Shown: positions 43,978 to 57,112, counted from the stretch's first letter. The stretch is 64,000 nucleotides of DNA from Sphagnum compactum (GCA_965153455.1 OZ234498.1:744001-808000); one strand, 5' to 3'. The notes: generated by a model from the sequence alone, not told the origin. A program made the numbers and translations.

Positions 43978-45640
43978 TATGTAACAAGGAGAAGATTGAA
44001 AAAAATAAAAATTGAAAATTGAAAAGAAAAAGCTTACATGATATTGTAAGAGAAAAAATAAAAATCAATATGGAAGAACCTTAAATAACATCTTTTCATT
44101 GTAGATGAGAAAAATGAACATCAATATAAAAGCCTTTTTAAAAACTTGCACACACAAAATAAAGAAAATAAAAAGGTGCTACAAACAAAAAGAAATAAAA
44201 TTGAAAATAAAAAAAGGTGATGAAGGTCCATTATTCATATTTTCTTTTCCTTTATATTAAGCTCATGTAAGAAAGTAGTAATGGGAAGTAGCAAAAAATG
44301 GCTTCCACGCAAAACTTGCTAAACTAAGAAGGCACAAAACTCGTAGCAAAAAACAAATGTAGAAAGTTCTACAAGTTACATAATAACAACTCATTTTTAT
44401 AGCAAGGGTGCATAAAAAAGCCAAAAAAACAAAACACACCAAGAAATAATATCACAAGTTCCCCAACTATTCCCCCAAGATGATCCCAATAGCGCCTCAA
44501 TTTTATGCCATATTGGCCATAGTTATTTTTCATGTATGTAAAGGGGGGTGTCAAAATGAAACATATCTAGGCTTCTATGTTGGGGGCAGTGCTCAGTGTT
44601 TCAGAAAATTTGGGAATGGGCCAATCAATGTGGTTCCTTCAAAGGATTATTAAAAAAAAATCTGTGGGTGGAACTCCCATCTAATTAATACAAAAGACGA
44701 ATAAGTGCCCCGACTACATTTGAGCTTCATGCTACTACGCACTACCAGTGACAATCAACTATTTTTTTATTTTCGTATGTTTTCATATGGTTTTCAATAA
44801 TTCATCATTATTTATGTCAATATCAAATTTAATTACAATTAACATACAATTCATGGACATGAAAAGACACATGTTAATATTAATTTTCATATTCATGTTA
44901 GTGGATAGAAAAAAAGAGTGAGATAGTTATAAAATGAAACTAGTTATTAGGAAAGGTGGGATATTAGAAATGCCATTCTTTCATGGATGAGAAGTCCACA
45001 TGCATTGAACCCAAAAATGAAATCACATTCAAAACATGGATGAAAACACATTTTATGGAAAAATGAAACCAAGCTTGAATTATTTGAATTTTTGTGTTTA
45101 AAATAAACCCAAAAAGCTCGAAACATGCCACTAGAAATTTTCTAGATTTGAACCCAAAATTTTCAAAATCATCTCTCAAGTTTTTACTTCTTGAAACTCA
45201 AAAATCATTTCATCTGAAAACTAAATAAAGAACCAAATAAGTGCATCCAATTTTAGTTTTTTAAAGGAAAGTTTAAAAGAGTTTTTTTTAAACCCTAGAA
45301 GTAACCCCCCAAAAAAATAATAATAACAATAATAATAATAATAATAAAAGACCAAACATGTAGATGGATAATATCCTATTTGCACAACCTTTCATTTGTT
45401 TGAACTTCGGATGTAGATGAAAATTTTCCAAAAACCTAAAACCTTTAAAAGAGCCCATAGAAACAAAAAATAAAAAGATAAAAGACAGACATGTGGATGG
45501 ATAATATCTATCTATGTGCACAACCTTTCATCGATTTGGATGTACAGAGACATTCCGAGGATGAAAAAAGGTGTGTATTACTTCGTTCGACAGTTTTGCA
45601 TCCTACTTACGCTCAACGGTCAGTAGTAACTAGTAAGTAG
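43978..45640. other. AT-rich spacer with (AAT)n
   Basis: No gene recognised. Contains an AAT/AAC-type microsatellite at 45317-45348. Confidence 0.5.
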
Positions 45641-46370
45641 CCTTTGTCTCTAGTGAAGCAGACGAACGAGGAAGAGAAAGAGGAAGTGTGCGTTGTGGTG
45701 TATTTTGTGTGCTCGATTTTGTGTTTTCTGTTGCGGATTTGAAGGTCGCGTGCGGACAACAAAATTGAAGTGAAGAAGCGAAGCAAGTGCAAATCCATTT
45801 GTTGAAGAAGCAGGAACTAGTTTTTCCCGATTTTTCCCTAAATTTTCGTGACTTTTGCATTAGTCGAGAGTTTGATTTGAAGCAGAAGCGAAGCGCTTCA
45901 GAGGAAGCAGACCAAGAGGAAGTTTAGAACAGAAGTGTGCGTTGTGTTCTGTTTTGTGCACTCGATTTTGGTTTCCTGCTGTAGATTTTACGATCGCGTG
46001 CGGACAACGAACTTGAAGTGAAGAAGCGAAGCAAGTGCAAATCCATTTCTGGAAGAAGCAGGATTTTTTTAAACATATGTTTTTCCCGTTCTTTTGTAAA
46101 TTTCCGTGACTTTTGCATTCGTCGAGAGTTTGATTTGAAGCAGAGGAAGCAGACGAGTAACAAGAAGAGAAGTCTGTTTTCTGTTTTGTGCCCTCGTTTT
46201 TGTTTTACGATACGGATTTGAAGATCGCGTGCGGACAACAAAATTGAAGTGAGGAAACGAGGCAAGTGTATATCCATTTCTGGAAGAAGCAGGTTGTTTT
46301 TGGAGATATTTTCCCCGTTATTTTGGCATTTGTCGAGAGTTTGATTTGAAGTCGAGGGGGAGGGATGTGA
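45640..46370. repeat. Three ~230-260-bp tandem units upstream of the SANT gene
   Basis: The block tcgcgtgcggacaac followed by gaagtgaag(a)aagcgaag recurs at about 45746, 45994 and 46225. The block gtcgagagtttgatttgaag recurs at about 45862, 46118 and 46328. Units are diverged with small indels and lie in the promoter or 5' leader of the SANT gene. Confidence 0.85.
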
Positions 46371-46518
46371 GACCGACGAGAAGTTGTAAAGGGTTGGGAG
46401 CGATGTTCGTGCGTGGAGGTAGCTGGTGCAAGGAAAGACGTGGAGTGTATCTGCTTTTGTGGCGGTAGTAGTTGTCGTAAGGAGGAAGAAAGAAAGCAAG
46501 GGAGAGAGAGGAGTAAAC

Positions 46519-47723
46519 ATGATCACCAGAGGTGCATCTGTCAAACAGCTTCGTTCCTCGGTTGCTAAAAGTCCTCCTAAGAGAGCTCCACTTAAGGAGA
46601 TCAATCTTCAGGAGGAAAGAACTCCTGCGGGAAAAGTGAGGGAGAAGAAGAAGGAAGAGACGACGGAAGTTGCTGTTGCTGCGGAGATCGTGCAACCCGG
46701 CTGTCCTGGTGCAAGAACTTCAAGCAGCGAGTTCGAGGGATGGACGATGGAGCAATATGCAGATCTACAGAAAGCTTATGCAATGTTTCGACCAGGACCG
46801 AATTTCTGGCAAGAAGTGGCTCGGCAGGTGCAAATCTCCATCTCCCTGCACCAATCCGTTTGATGCGTTTTCTGTTTTCTCTCTGTCTTCGTCACTGACG
46901 AGGGGATCTGTCTATGCACATTGTGTAGGTCTCCGGCAAGACGGCCAAGGAATGCTTCGACAAGATATACGCAGCATATCCAACGCCCCCTGCTCCACAA
47001 CCGAGAGCACGACGAATGCGCATCAGGAACTCGCCTCTGATCCTTTCTTCCTTGTCACCGAAGCCTGCTGCTGGAGCAAAGAAGACGACGACAGGGAGGT
47101 CGTCGTCGGTTGGAAGAAAGAGGAACATCCGTTTACAAGCACGGAGAAATGTTCGCGAACTTCTTCGGCAACAGCAAACAGCAGATCGAGGCTACGAGGG
47201 AGATTCTTTCGCGGAGCTCGAGAATTTGAACAGTGGCAGCAGCAACCAAAGTAGTATGGATGGCGCAAAAGAAGGCGCTGCTCTTCTTCTTCATCATCAC
47301 CACAAGAGTCTTCGGTCGACTTTCTCTTTCGCGCTCCCTCATCACAACAACACCTTGCACGAAATTTCGACACCTGGTGGTGGCGGCGACACTACTACTG
47401 CATCATCTGTTTCCAGCCCGGAGGTACTGAAGAAACTGAAGGATCAATGGCAGCATGACAAATACTTGGACATCATTCATGTGCGCCAGAAGTTTTGCAA
47501 GAGGAAGAAGAAAGGGGAGCCTACTACGGTAATGCCACCACAGTCACACATGTATTTGAACAGTTTCCAGACTGCAAAAGTGGCAGTGATGGAGGGAGCT
47601 AAAGACATTCTGCGCTCGGTGAAGCTCTTAGAAGAAGATGGGGTACAACCAAATGCTTGCAACTCATTTAGTGATCAAGAAGAGGACCAAGGATATCATA
47701 CAGAATTCTCAGGAGAAGAATAA
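46519..47723 (+). CDS. SANT/Myb-domain protein, function unknown
   Basis: Two exons, 46519-46827 and 46929-47723 (CAG|GTGCAA donor, GTGTAG acceptor, phase 0), give 367 aa. The SANT/Myb-like domain spans residues 74-125 and is split by the intron after Gln103: W-T-M-E-Q-Y-A-D-L-Q-K-A-Y, then P-N-F-W-Q-E-V-A-R-Q, then V-S-G-K-T-A-K-E-C-F-D-K-I. After it comes P-T-P-P-A-P-Q-P-R-A-R-R, seen in a plant family of single-SANT proteins of unknown role. The remainder is basic and Ser-rich with a helical segment near 290-320 and an acidic end. The N-terminus (1-55) is Lys/Arg-rich, consistent with the nucleus. Start chosen at the first ATG, which follows a purine-rich leader. Chromatin or kinetochore functions of other SANT proteins should not be assumed here. 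Confidence 0.8.
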
Positions 47724-47891
47724 GCTGGTGAGTAGACTCTCTGAGCTTTTATAGTAGAAGACAGAAACTCAGTAGAATCTCAAACCTTCTGTTGGGTTTT
47801 TTCTGCCAATTTATTTCACAGACATGACATTGATCTGCACCCACTGCTGATGAAGAGCTGCTGATGAAGTCAATGGGAGGATGTTACAGTG

Positions 47892-48236
47892 GCTGTTCTG
47901 TGTACCTATACACATTGCTGTTGAAAGTCTCCAAATATTGATGTGTGTGGGTGTCAGTGTCATCCAAAGCACTTGGTTTTGTTCTTGTTTTTGTTTTTCT
48001 CTCTTGTTTAGAGGTGGCTTCCCTCATGTTCCTCTTTGCTTGCTGATATGTTGTATAGCTGTTCTATACCATACATGTTGCTGTTGAAACACTCTAAACA
48101 TGTGTGTGTGTGTGTGTGTCATGGTTGTCCCAAAAAACTCCTCTGTTTTGATTAATGGGTTTTCTTTTCTGCGTTTTCTAAATTGTTCTTTAGAGTTGGC
48201 TTTCTTCATTTTCCTGTTTGCTTGATGATATATTGT
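47892..48236 (+). repeat. ~166-bp tandem duplication in the SANT 3' region
   Basis: Copies start at about 47892 and 48058. Shared blocks include gctgttct, cattgctgttgaaa / catgttgctgttgaaa, gtgtgtg...gtc, ttagag(g/t)tggctt and tgcttg(c/a)tgatat(g/a)ttg. A (TG)9 microsatellite at 48101-48119 expanded inside copy 2. Confidence 0.75.
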
Positions 48237-50379
48237 CAAATCTAAGAATCTTTATAACTCTTTTGTTAATCCAGTCATCTCTCAATTCTGTTCAGGTTTG
48301 TCTTGAATTGTAAGTATGGTGAATTGCTGGACTTAGCTGGCCACCCAGTGTGTATTCAAGAGCATTTCCCTGGTTAAAGGATCATGACAACCCTAGTCAG
48401 CAAACCAGCTCCCAACTGTTGAAACATGTTAAATGTTGTTACAACAGATGACATTGCTATGATGAGAGCAAGAGCTCAGTCATTGTCCCTGTATGCTCTC
48501 AATTCTAAGAATTCAATAAGAAAGGTGAAGGAAGTTTGAAGTTCATCTCATGGTGTTGTGTCTTGGAAACTCTATCCATCCTCTGTATTGGTCGAATTGA
48601 GTTGAGTATAGGGCTAAAAGCTTCTCAGAATGCGAAATTATAGCTGAAGAGATACATGGGTACAACAACCCATGATGGATAGAAGCCCAGTTTTTTTAAA
48701 GAGTTGGTGGAAAAGGTGAATCATGTTCAGAGGTTTGCTTCCTGATTGAAATTTCCTCTTACAAAAACAGTGGACAACCTCAACGCTTGATGTCATGAAG
48801 CTTGATGCAATTATCAATCAATTTTGAAAAGGCTGTTGGGTGAATACAAAAACACCTGTTGTTCAGAAACTACAGAAAGGATGCAGTTTAGGGTTTAGCA
48901 ATTTGGTCCCAGCACCTATGAACACACCACCCCCACTTTCCTGTTTTGAGGTCATCCAGTTGGATGTTTTATAACCCCTGGCTCACATTTAGAACCTTCA
49001 GCTATGGGGGAGGCTAAGTGGGAGCAAGAAACCAACGTAGGACCCTTACCTAGAGTGTCTTGTCCATGCATGATACATCTATGGTGGTGCATTTGTGGGT
49101 GCTATAGTTCAGTTTGGCTCATTGGACCTAAGTATTAAGAACCCAATGTAGGACCTTTCTTTACCCATGAATCCGCCTTCATCACGATAACCAAAACTTT
49201 CTACTCACTTGTTTTCATTGGAGGAAACCCTTTGAGACCTCAAATTTCAATTTCTTAGACACGTCCAAGTATTAGGTGAAAGTGTTCTTTCTTAAAATTC
49301 TTTTGTAAGTTTTTTCTTGCTTTCAAGACCTTTAGTTTTAGTTGTTAGTTTTTCATTATGTTTGCATTTTGTTATGCTTGTGTTACGCATATGTTTCACA
49401 GCTTTTAAGTAAGTTTTCTCCACACTTTAAAGTTTTGTTTTGTTATTTGTTTTAGGTTATTGTGATTGTGTGAATCTTTACAAAGTACTGCACAAAGTTA
49501 TTCGTCCATTGGCATGTCTAGGTTCATGATGAAACAAGCTTGACAAAGCATAGAACCCAAACCCTTCACTTTAGGTTCTATGATTTATAAACTTCACACA
49601 TGTTTTTTTATGTGTTTTAATATGCATGCAACTAAAAGGATGGAACCAACAAGTGCAACATTTGTTATAAAAGAGATATGACATGAGCCAGATGAGTTTA
49701 TGTTATCAACCAATGCCCTAATTAGATTAAAAGAGGCATTTAATTAGGCGATATTGTGGCAACTTGGCAAATTCTCATTCCACTACTCCAAGTTAATCGG
49801 AAATTGTGGTACCCTTTTTATCATGCCTCTAATTATTAAGGTTTTTTTGGTTGTTAATAGTGTCGTTGCAATAAATTTTTGCAATCCACAAATGTTACAA
49901 TATGTTATATGCCACCTTTTCATAATGCAAATTGATGCTAGGAATATGTTCCAAGGGGAACACAAAAGGTTTATATACCATAACAAAGACCATGGCACAA
50001 GCTCTCTAGAAAAACACACCTTTAATGAATATCTTGAGGTGTATAAGAGGTGGAAATTGTTTTTGTTATAGATAGTAGTAGAATTTGTCAATGAAAAAAT
50101 TGCAAAATAGAAACTATTGTTTCTTCTTTTAAAATTACAAAAAAATAAATAGCCAAAAACCTTATATCAAATTTGATGCATCTCAATAGGAATTTTTTGG
50201 AGGATTTAATGTTGTACATTGCAAAAGGATATCTCTTTTGTTATTCATTGAAAATCCATGGTTGAATCATTTAGTATTTTGTTAGTGTGTTAAGTACAAT
50301 GTCAACACAAACAACCAATGATGAAGCCCTTCTAGATCTTGTGAGAAAAACCAAGAAAAAATATATTCCTTAAACTCTT
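48237..50379. other. Spacer, no gene recognised
   Basis: No supported gene. The open segment 49754-50071 (+) has no recognisable domain. It could be a worn upstream part of the hAT-like fossil that follows. Confidence 0.4.
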
Positions 50380-51560
50380 GTTTTTTGTATTACTTGCACA
50401 ACTTTTTTTGATCTTTGGATGTCACATACTAGCACATTTGACACATTTGCTATGGTTATTAATTTCATCAATAGTTTTTGGGAGCCCACCCATGTGATTG
50501 TTGACATTTTTAAGGAGCAACATAAAACTAGTATTGCAATGGCAAACCAAGTGAAAATTTGATTTGATTCATTTGGTTTGTTTAACAAAGTCATTGCTTA
50601 TGTAAAAAACAAATGGTCAAATTTGAGCACATTGACCATTGCCTTGTAGAACATAATATATTGTTTTCCTCTTCAATTACTTACCCAATTTGTAAGGTTT
50701 TGTTTTGGCCAACAATGTCATAAACAATTCAATATGCTATTGATGATGCCAAAGTTTGTTAGAGTTTTTCAAAAGTGAGTTTGAAACATCATGGCAAAAA
50801 TAAAATTACTTGGATCAAAAATTGATGAAGGGGAAGGCAAATATGAAAAGATTATTGTCTCATTGCAAGGTCGCCAATGAGGATGCTAAAAACTCATGTG
50901 AAAAATAATTTGCCAAATGATTTATCCTACTTCAAAAAACTCTTGAATATCAAAATGCAATGTCCATTTCTTATGGATGGCAACAAGTTCTACACTATTT
51001 TCTAATGTGCAATGGGTTAAACTTGGGTAGTGGATTAAACAATTACCAATACATTGATTCCTATTGTCAAACAATGTGTTTAAAACCAAACCCGAGGGTA
51101 TTGATTATTGTCAAATGCATTTGATTTAGGTTTCACCTTGTGCATTACCATGAAAACTAATGTGACCAACATTGAAGATTTGAATTAACCACTAACTTGT
51201 GATGATTTTGATTCAAAATTGCAACAATTGAAGTGATGAATGATGATGCAAGTTGTGGGGCTATTGATGTTTGGCCCTTTCAATGACTTACAATCATTAT
51301 AAAGCCCATAACATGTTGGCAATTATGGTCGGTCCTTGTTACAAAAACATGAAATGTATTAGAGACTTTATGTGAAATTCAATGGTTGCTAAAATAGTTG
51401 CAAAATACAATGTTAAAATCATTTGTCCTCTTTTATTACAAGTATACAATAATTTAAACCTTACCAAGGAAGCAATTAAACCAATAATGTAACTAAAAAG
51501 GATGATCTTTTCTTTGGGCAAGTTGAGTTTATTAATGATGTAATCATTTCAACTTGAAAA
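50380..51560 (+). pseudogene. Decayed hAT-like transposase
   Basis: Across stops and frame changes the + strand shows the hAT/RNase H-like block order. D-L-W-M-S-H-T-S-T-F-D-T-F and W-E-P-T-H-V-I-V lie near 50415-50510. Then come F-G-L-F-N-K-V-I-A-Y-V-K, K-I-T-W-I-K-N near 50800, M-L-K-T-H-V-K-N-N-F-A-K near 50885-50925, and K-A-H-N-M-L-A-I-M-V-G-P-C-Y-K-N-M-K near 51300-51355, with a Y-N-V-K-I-I-C-P-L-L block after. It is collinear with the fossil at 0.4-1.3 kb, and more of the N-terminal half is visible here. Confidence 0.65.
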
Positions 51561-53331
51561 ATGATTTACAATGGTTTCAACAATTGTTGATGCAATCAAT
51601 AGAGCACAAAAGTTCGATGGGCACAACATAAAGTGCAATTTCTACATGTCGTTTTTTTTGGCTTGTCAAGTATTTGGAATTGTAGGGTCACAAATTGAAA
51701 ATATCTAGGAAATCTTTAATGTTGTTAGTGTCATCACAAACCTTTGATAGTCATGGTTGGGTATTTAAAATTTGGATCACCTCATTTTGGTGAGATAAAA
51801 TTGGCCCAACAATGCTCAAGTTGGTTATGATGAAGTTTACAAGCTTATGAATACGATTCATTTTTTTGTGTTGAAGTCTATTATACTTCAAAAAAACACT
51901 AAGCTCATTAAAGAGTAAGGTTTTTTTAAAGAACATTTTTACTTCTTTTAATTTTTCATAGGTATTTTTATTTAATTTTTTTCTTTCTTGTTTCATGTGG
52001 ATATGGTTTTATAAAAAATGTTCTGATGGTGGGTTTGTGCTTGTAATTAAGGTAGAGATGCATATGAATTATTGGCGATGTAGATTCAACATTCAACCCC
52101 AAGTTATTTGCATTGGAAAACATTTTTTGGTTTTTCAAGCAATAATCCAATGATGAGATGGACATGATTTTGAAAAACCTTGATCATTTTCAAACTTCAA
52201 ACATGGTTGGGAAATGCAAGGTTGCATTTGTTGTGTTTCTTTTTTTGCCATGTGTTTTTTATTGAAATCAATTACATTATGTTGTCCATGTGCAATCATT
52301 TGATGGCATGGTTTTGTTAGTTCTAATTTCGTCATGTGCAAGTCATTTGATGGTGCCTATGTCCTTGTTGCTTACCATGTACACATTTGTAATTAATCCA
52401 ATTTTTTTATCCTACCACTATTATTGGTGTGTTTTGTGAAAGATTTTGAGATTTGTTTTGCCTTGTTGGTTAACTAATTCATGGATTCTACATTTCTCGA
52501 TTGGATGTTTTTTTTTTGGTCATATCATATATGCATGAAAGTATGAGTTTTGAAACTTTGAATTGTTTGACCTTACCATTCATGATAAATTTGAGTTTTT
52601 TCTTTTCTATCTATTATAGTTCAACTATCAATTATTTATATTTTGTCTACTATTTACTATAGATCAACTTAAAAATTTAATTGTTGTTTTGGTCTATCAA
52701 GTTTATTTTGTCTATAGGTTAATTTTTTATTTTATATATTCTATTTAATATAAGTGAGTTGTTAAGTTTGTTTGTTCAAACTACTACAAGTTAGCTCAAA
52801 AATTCAATCTCTATTTTGGGTATTTGTGGGTTTTGTGGGTCTTGAGTTTGTGTATTCTTGGGTCTTTGTTGTTTTTGTGAGTCTTGAGTAATTTTGTTTT
52901 ATATCTTAGTTGTTTTAGTTGTTTTTATGAGTATGTTGTTTGAATTTGTTGTTTGTTCATGGTCCATTATGTCCAAAAGCCCTTTTTGAAGAAATATTTT
53001 GAACAATGAAGATGGATCCAACTACAACCTTCATTATAAAATCATTTCTAGGGATGACCATAGGATGTTAAGATTTTGAATTTATAAATAACAACTTTTA
53101 TATCATTTTATGGGTACAAAAATATTATGCACAAATGTATTTTAATAGTGTTTTTTTGTTGTTGTCTTTCTATAAGTTTTGGGACAATGTGACACATAAG
53201 AAAACTAGATTATGGAATCTATGTCAATTTGAATCTAAATAACAATTTTTGCAATCATAACCTTAAATTCTAACCATACTTGGAACTACATCCACTTCAA
53301 CAACCCTATACCCAATAATTGCCATGAGTTT
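51561..53331. other. AT-rich spacer, no gene recognised
   Basis: T-rich low-complexity sequence with no supportable feature. The first few hundred bases may be the decayed 3' end of the hAT-like element. Confidence 0.45.
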
Positions 53332-53508
53332 AGGAAAGTAAATTGAATTGTATCCAAAGGTTTTGGAACATTTTTAAAAAATTAAAAACCAGGAAAGTAA
53401 ATTGAATTGTATCCAAAGGTTTTGGAACATTTTTAAAAAATTAAAAACCAGGAAAGTAAATTGAATTGTATCCAAAGGTTTTGGAACATTTTTAAAAAAT
53501 TAAAAACC
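53332..53508. repeat. 59-bp minisatellite, three identical copies
   Basis: Three head-to-tail copies begin at 53332, 53391 and 53450 (aggaaagtaaattgaattg start, attaaaaacc end). I see no differences between copies. Confidence 0.95.
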
Positions 53509-53602
53509 TTACCTAGAAGGTTAATCAAAATTTATAAAAATATATAATACTCGAGACTGCCTGTTCTCTTAAAAACGAATACCTAGTAACCAGTGGTAGT
53601 AA

Positions 53603-54420
53603 CTAGAGTTATGTGTATAAGTGTCAACAATTGTATATATGGTGTGTAAATCTCAGGTAAATATCATTTACATTTACATGTCCAAACTTTTTACATTTAC
53701 ACTTATCCTGCTGCTGTGTATATATATATATATTTTTTACATTTACACTTACACAAGACCAATGCAAATATTTGTCAAATACATTTACATGGGCCTATGT
53801 ACATGTTTTGAGCTGTGTAAATGTAAGTATTAAAATTATTTATAAATTCACCCTTTCTTTGGGCCTCCTTTCACCTTCGAACCCCTCTTTTAGTGGTATC
53901 CATAAAATTAAAAGATTTGATTAAATATGGGTTTGAAATGCTAAAACTCAACGTTTAATTCACAAGGTTCAAAAATAATTGTAATACTTGTACAAGTAGT
54001 AGCTATACAAATAAGAGCAGTGAAAATATATGTAGCAACAATGGAGGCACTAATGCAAAACGAAAGACAAGGTGGAACTCAGTTTCACACAAAATTTGAA
54101 TTTTATGAGTCCCCACGCCCACCCTTGAAGGTTAATGTACTTTTTTTTAAATATCGCTAGGTTTATGACCAAACTCAAGGTTCTAGTGTCATATAGATTA
54201 TTTCACTATATACCCATATTGACCATACCTTCTTATAAATTTATTTTAATTAGTTATGGGTGTGTATTTTAATGGTTTCTTTTTTGCAATGGCCCATTTG
54301 GTAGGGTTTAGCATTTTTTACACTTATGCTTACATTGTTTTACATGACATAAAGTAAATTTACATGGTTTTACACTTACACAAAGTGTAACTCCCAAACC
54401 ATATACACACACAACACTAG
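53603..54420. mobile_element. Non-autonomous TIR element, 818 bp, TSD TAGTAA
   Basis: TAGTAA occurs at 53597-53602 and again at 54421-54426. Between them the ends are inverted: CTAGAGTTATGTGTATA at the left, complement of CTAGTGTTGTGTGTGTATA at the right. Sub-terminal regions are dense in tttacacttaca and its complement. No transposase remains. A hAT- or other cut-and-paste-derived MITE is likely; a 6-bp target duplication does not settle the superfamily. Confidence 0.6.
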
Positions 54421-54426
54421 TAGTAA

Positions 54427-56815
54427 CCAATGTTGCCTAGATCTTGGATTTTACAATAACCATTAGTTCTAGATTTTCAAACTTAAAAAAAAATGAAAGA
54501 CCTGCCAAATCCAAATCTAAGGAATATTCTAAAAAGTTAAGACAAGTGACAAATCCAAATTTAACAAATATTTGTAAAAATTAAAACATGGGCCAAATTT
54601 GGGTTTGGATCAAAACTTTTGGACTATTAATTTTTGGATCTAATGGATCTCACATGCATAACCCTCGACAAATTTGCGTCTAATTTGGTTTCGATTCCAA
54701 GTGTATTCTTGAATTTTTGGAAGGAGCCACTTTGATTGGTTGATTTACAAAATGTTTTTTCAATATGAAAAAGGAAAATTGGGGGGGGGTTAAGGGGGGG
54801 ATGGGTGGTTGATTTTCTTAATTTTTAGGTTGTTATGTGTTCAATATGAAAAGGAAGGGGGAGGGCAATCAAAACTAGTGCTAAAAAATACACATTAGTT
54901 ATCAAAACAAATGTGATAGCTTGGTGGTTGGGGTACTTGAGATTGTTCCGTTGAGCTGTGGGGTTCAAATGTTGGTGGCATCAATGTTTTGACCTTATAA
55001 CTTACTAGATCTAAATTGGGTGAAACAAGGGTAAGACCTACCAATTTCCAATTTGAGTTCAAGGTTAAAATTGGGGTGTCTTGGGTTGTCCAAAGTGATA
55101 ACACTAGGTTGTTGTTATTGTGTGTTATCATGTCAACACTTACAACTATCATTGTTTACACACACATCACAAATGATAAAAGCCTCCTTAATGATGCACT
55201 AATCTTGATAGTCTTAAAACGTAAAATATGATTCATTTGTAAGTAAACAAAATCTAAACCCCAAACAAAAAATGAAAAACAACACTAAATCATGTGCAAA
55301 AAAACACTTTGTGTCCCAAAATTTCAAATCCTCAACAGGGAGTTGAAAATTCATAACTTTAGATTACATCCCAAATATCAAATAAATCAAACCCTATTCA
55401 CACATGAACCAATTCTAAACTAAAACGCAATGACCTAGGGTACAACGATAGATGAGCAAACATTTAAGCACTCAAGGCAGACTAAATCCAAGGGGAGGGC
55501 TCCATTGTTTCTAGTCTCCCAAAAACACTTGAACACCTCATTTTGACACATCTAATGTGCTAATTTTTTTAAAAAACAGATTAGAAATGAGTAAGTTACA
55601 TCCCCCAAACAGAGAGAGGGTCAACAACTGAAGAAAACAAACCATAGCACACTACAAAGCCAATTCCTGAACACCCCAAAAATTCTTTGTCTGTTGCTCT
55701 ACTGCTATTATAGTCCAAAGATGATTTTTAGAACTGAAGGTGACACTCCTATAGCACTTTAAATCATTTAAAATGAACAAGAAATCATAAAGAAATCATA
55801 AAGAAGCTTTGAAAGTAGGAGGGGTCCAAAGAGAAGAAACAGAAAAGCTTATCTTTTTCTTGAATATTTTTCCTTTGCACTTCAAAGACGATTTCTAAAG
55901 CTCGAGATAGCACTCTCATAACATTATAATCACTCAAAATGAAGCATAGATGACAAAACTTTAGAGAAATGTTCAGTCATAGGGTAATGATCGATGATGG
56001 GCAGTTCCACCTGGTGTTAACCCAACTTAGCACTAAAATAATTAAAAATTTAATTGGGTACTAAATTAACACACTTGACACTGCCCCCAAGATAAATGTG
56101 AAGTGACATTCAATGTTGCCCGGGGACACCGTCGAGTTGCCCCAAAAGGTTTTGCGGCACAACCATAGGTTGCCTAAGGAACAAACTAAGTTTGCATCAA
56201 GACAAGTCCCAATCCCCAAACCCCATGGCTTGGTCCATAAAACAAACTGGGGAATTGACATGGCTTAGACTTCCCATGCCACCATGGTGCCCTTAACACA
56301 AGTCCTACTTCATGCAAGCTAAACAGACATGAAGGGCCATGTTACCTAGACCCAACCACCTTTTGTCTAACCACAACCCCTAACATTACATATGCCCATA
56401 GTTGTTAATGTAGTTAAGTACAACCCTAAACCCTGCAACTTTTTCCTCTCAATCTGCCCTTTGCCCTGATTTATTTTTATCATGTTTTGTACCCGCAACC
56501 TCCCATGTTATGAATACCAAGGAACACATAACATGCCAGGTAGCATGTGCCAAGGGTCTTGTCGCATGTTACATACCCCCTAGCACCCATAGCATGCCCA
56601 AACATGTATAACATGGACCCAAAACATGTCTAAAAATGCCAAGGTGAAAAAAAATATGAGGCAAAGGGCAGACTGGGGGAAAAAGAATTGCAGGAGTACT
56701 CTTGTTCTGTTAGTATAAGGATCTGTAATGTTAAGGGACCATAATGTATAACCAGGTTCAAGCCAATGAACACTTAGCATATTACAAGCTTGTACATAAT
56801 ATTATATAACTTCTT
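54427..56815. other. Spacer, no gene recognised
   Basis: Contains a G-rich run at 54782-54799 and two loosely related segments near 55690-55760 and 55870-55940 (both with ttctaaa/ttttaga and cactc(c/t)(t)ata). No supported gene. Confidence 0.45.
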
Positions 56816-57112
56816 GTGCCAAGAGCCACCTTCAAGTCTCTTCGTGAACCTAATAACTTACTCCTTTGCTACTATTCTAAAGGCTTAGTACTATCTAGAC
56901 CTCATAGTGATCATGCTACGTGTTTAGTGGATTTTGGTCATACCAGCTGAAGTTGCTGCCATGTGCCAAGAGCCACCTTCAAGTCTCTTTGTGAACCTAA
57001 TAACTTACTCCTTTGCTACTATTCTAAAGGCTTAGTACTATCTAGACCTCATAGTGATCATGCACCGTATTTAGTGATTTTTGGCCATACCAGCAGCTGG
57101 AGTCGCTGCCAT
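56816..57112 (+). repeat. 147-bp tandem duplication
   Basis: Two copies start at 56816 and 56963 with very few differences over most of their length; copy 2 has three extra bases near its end. The period is divisible by three, so one frame repeats a peptide module, stopped by a TGA at the end of copy 1. Confidence 0.9.

Noticed and set aside
45924-46604. 226-aa minus-strand open frame with a repeated peptide
   Set aside because: The peptide repeat comes from the ~240-bp DNA tandem units upstream of the SANT gene; there is no domain and composition is repeat-driven.
53332-53508. 59-bp triplication as a CRISPR-like array
   Set aside because: The units abut with no unique spacers, and the context is a plant nuclear genome.
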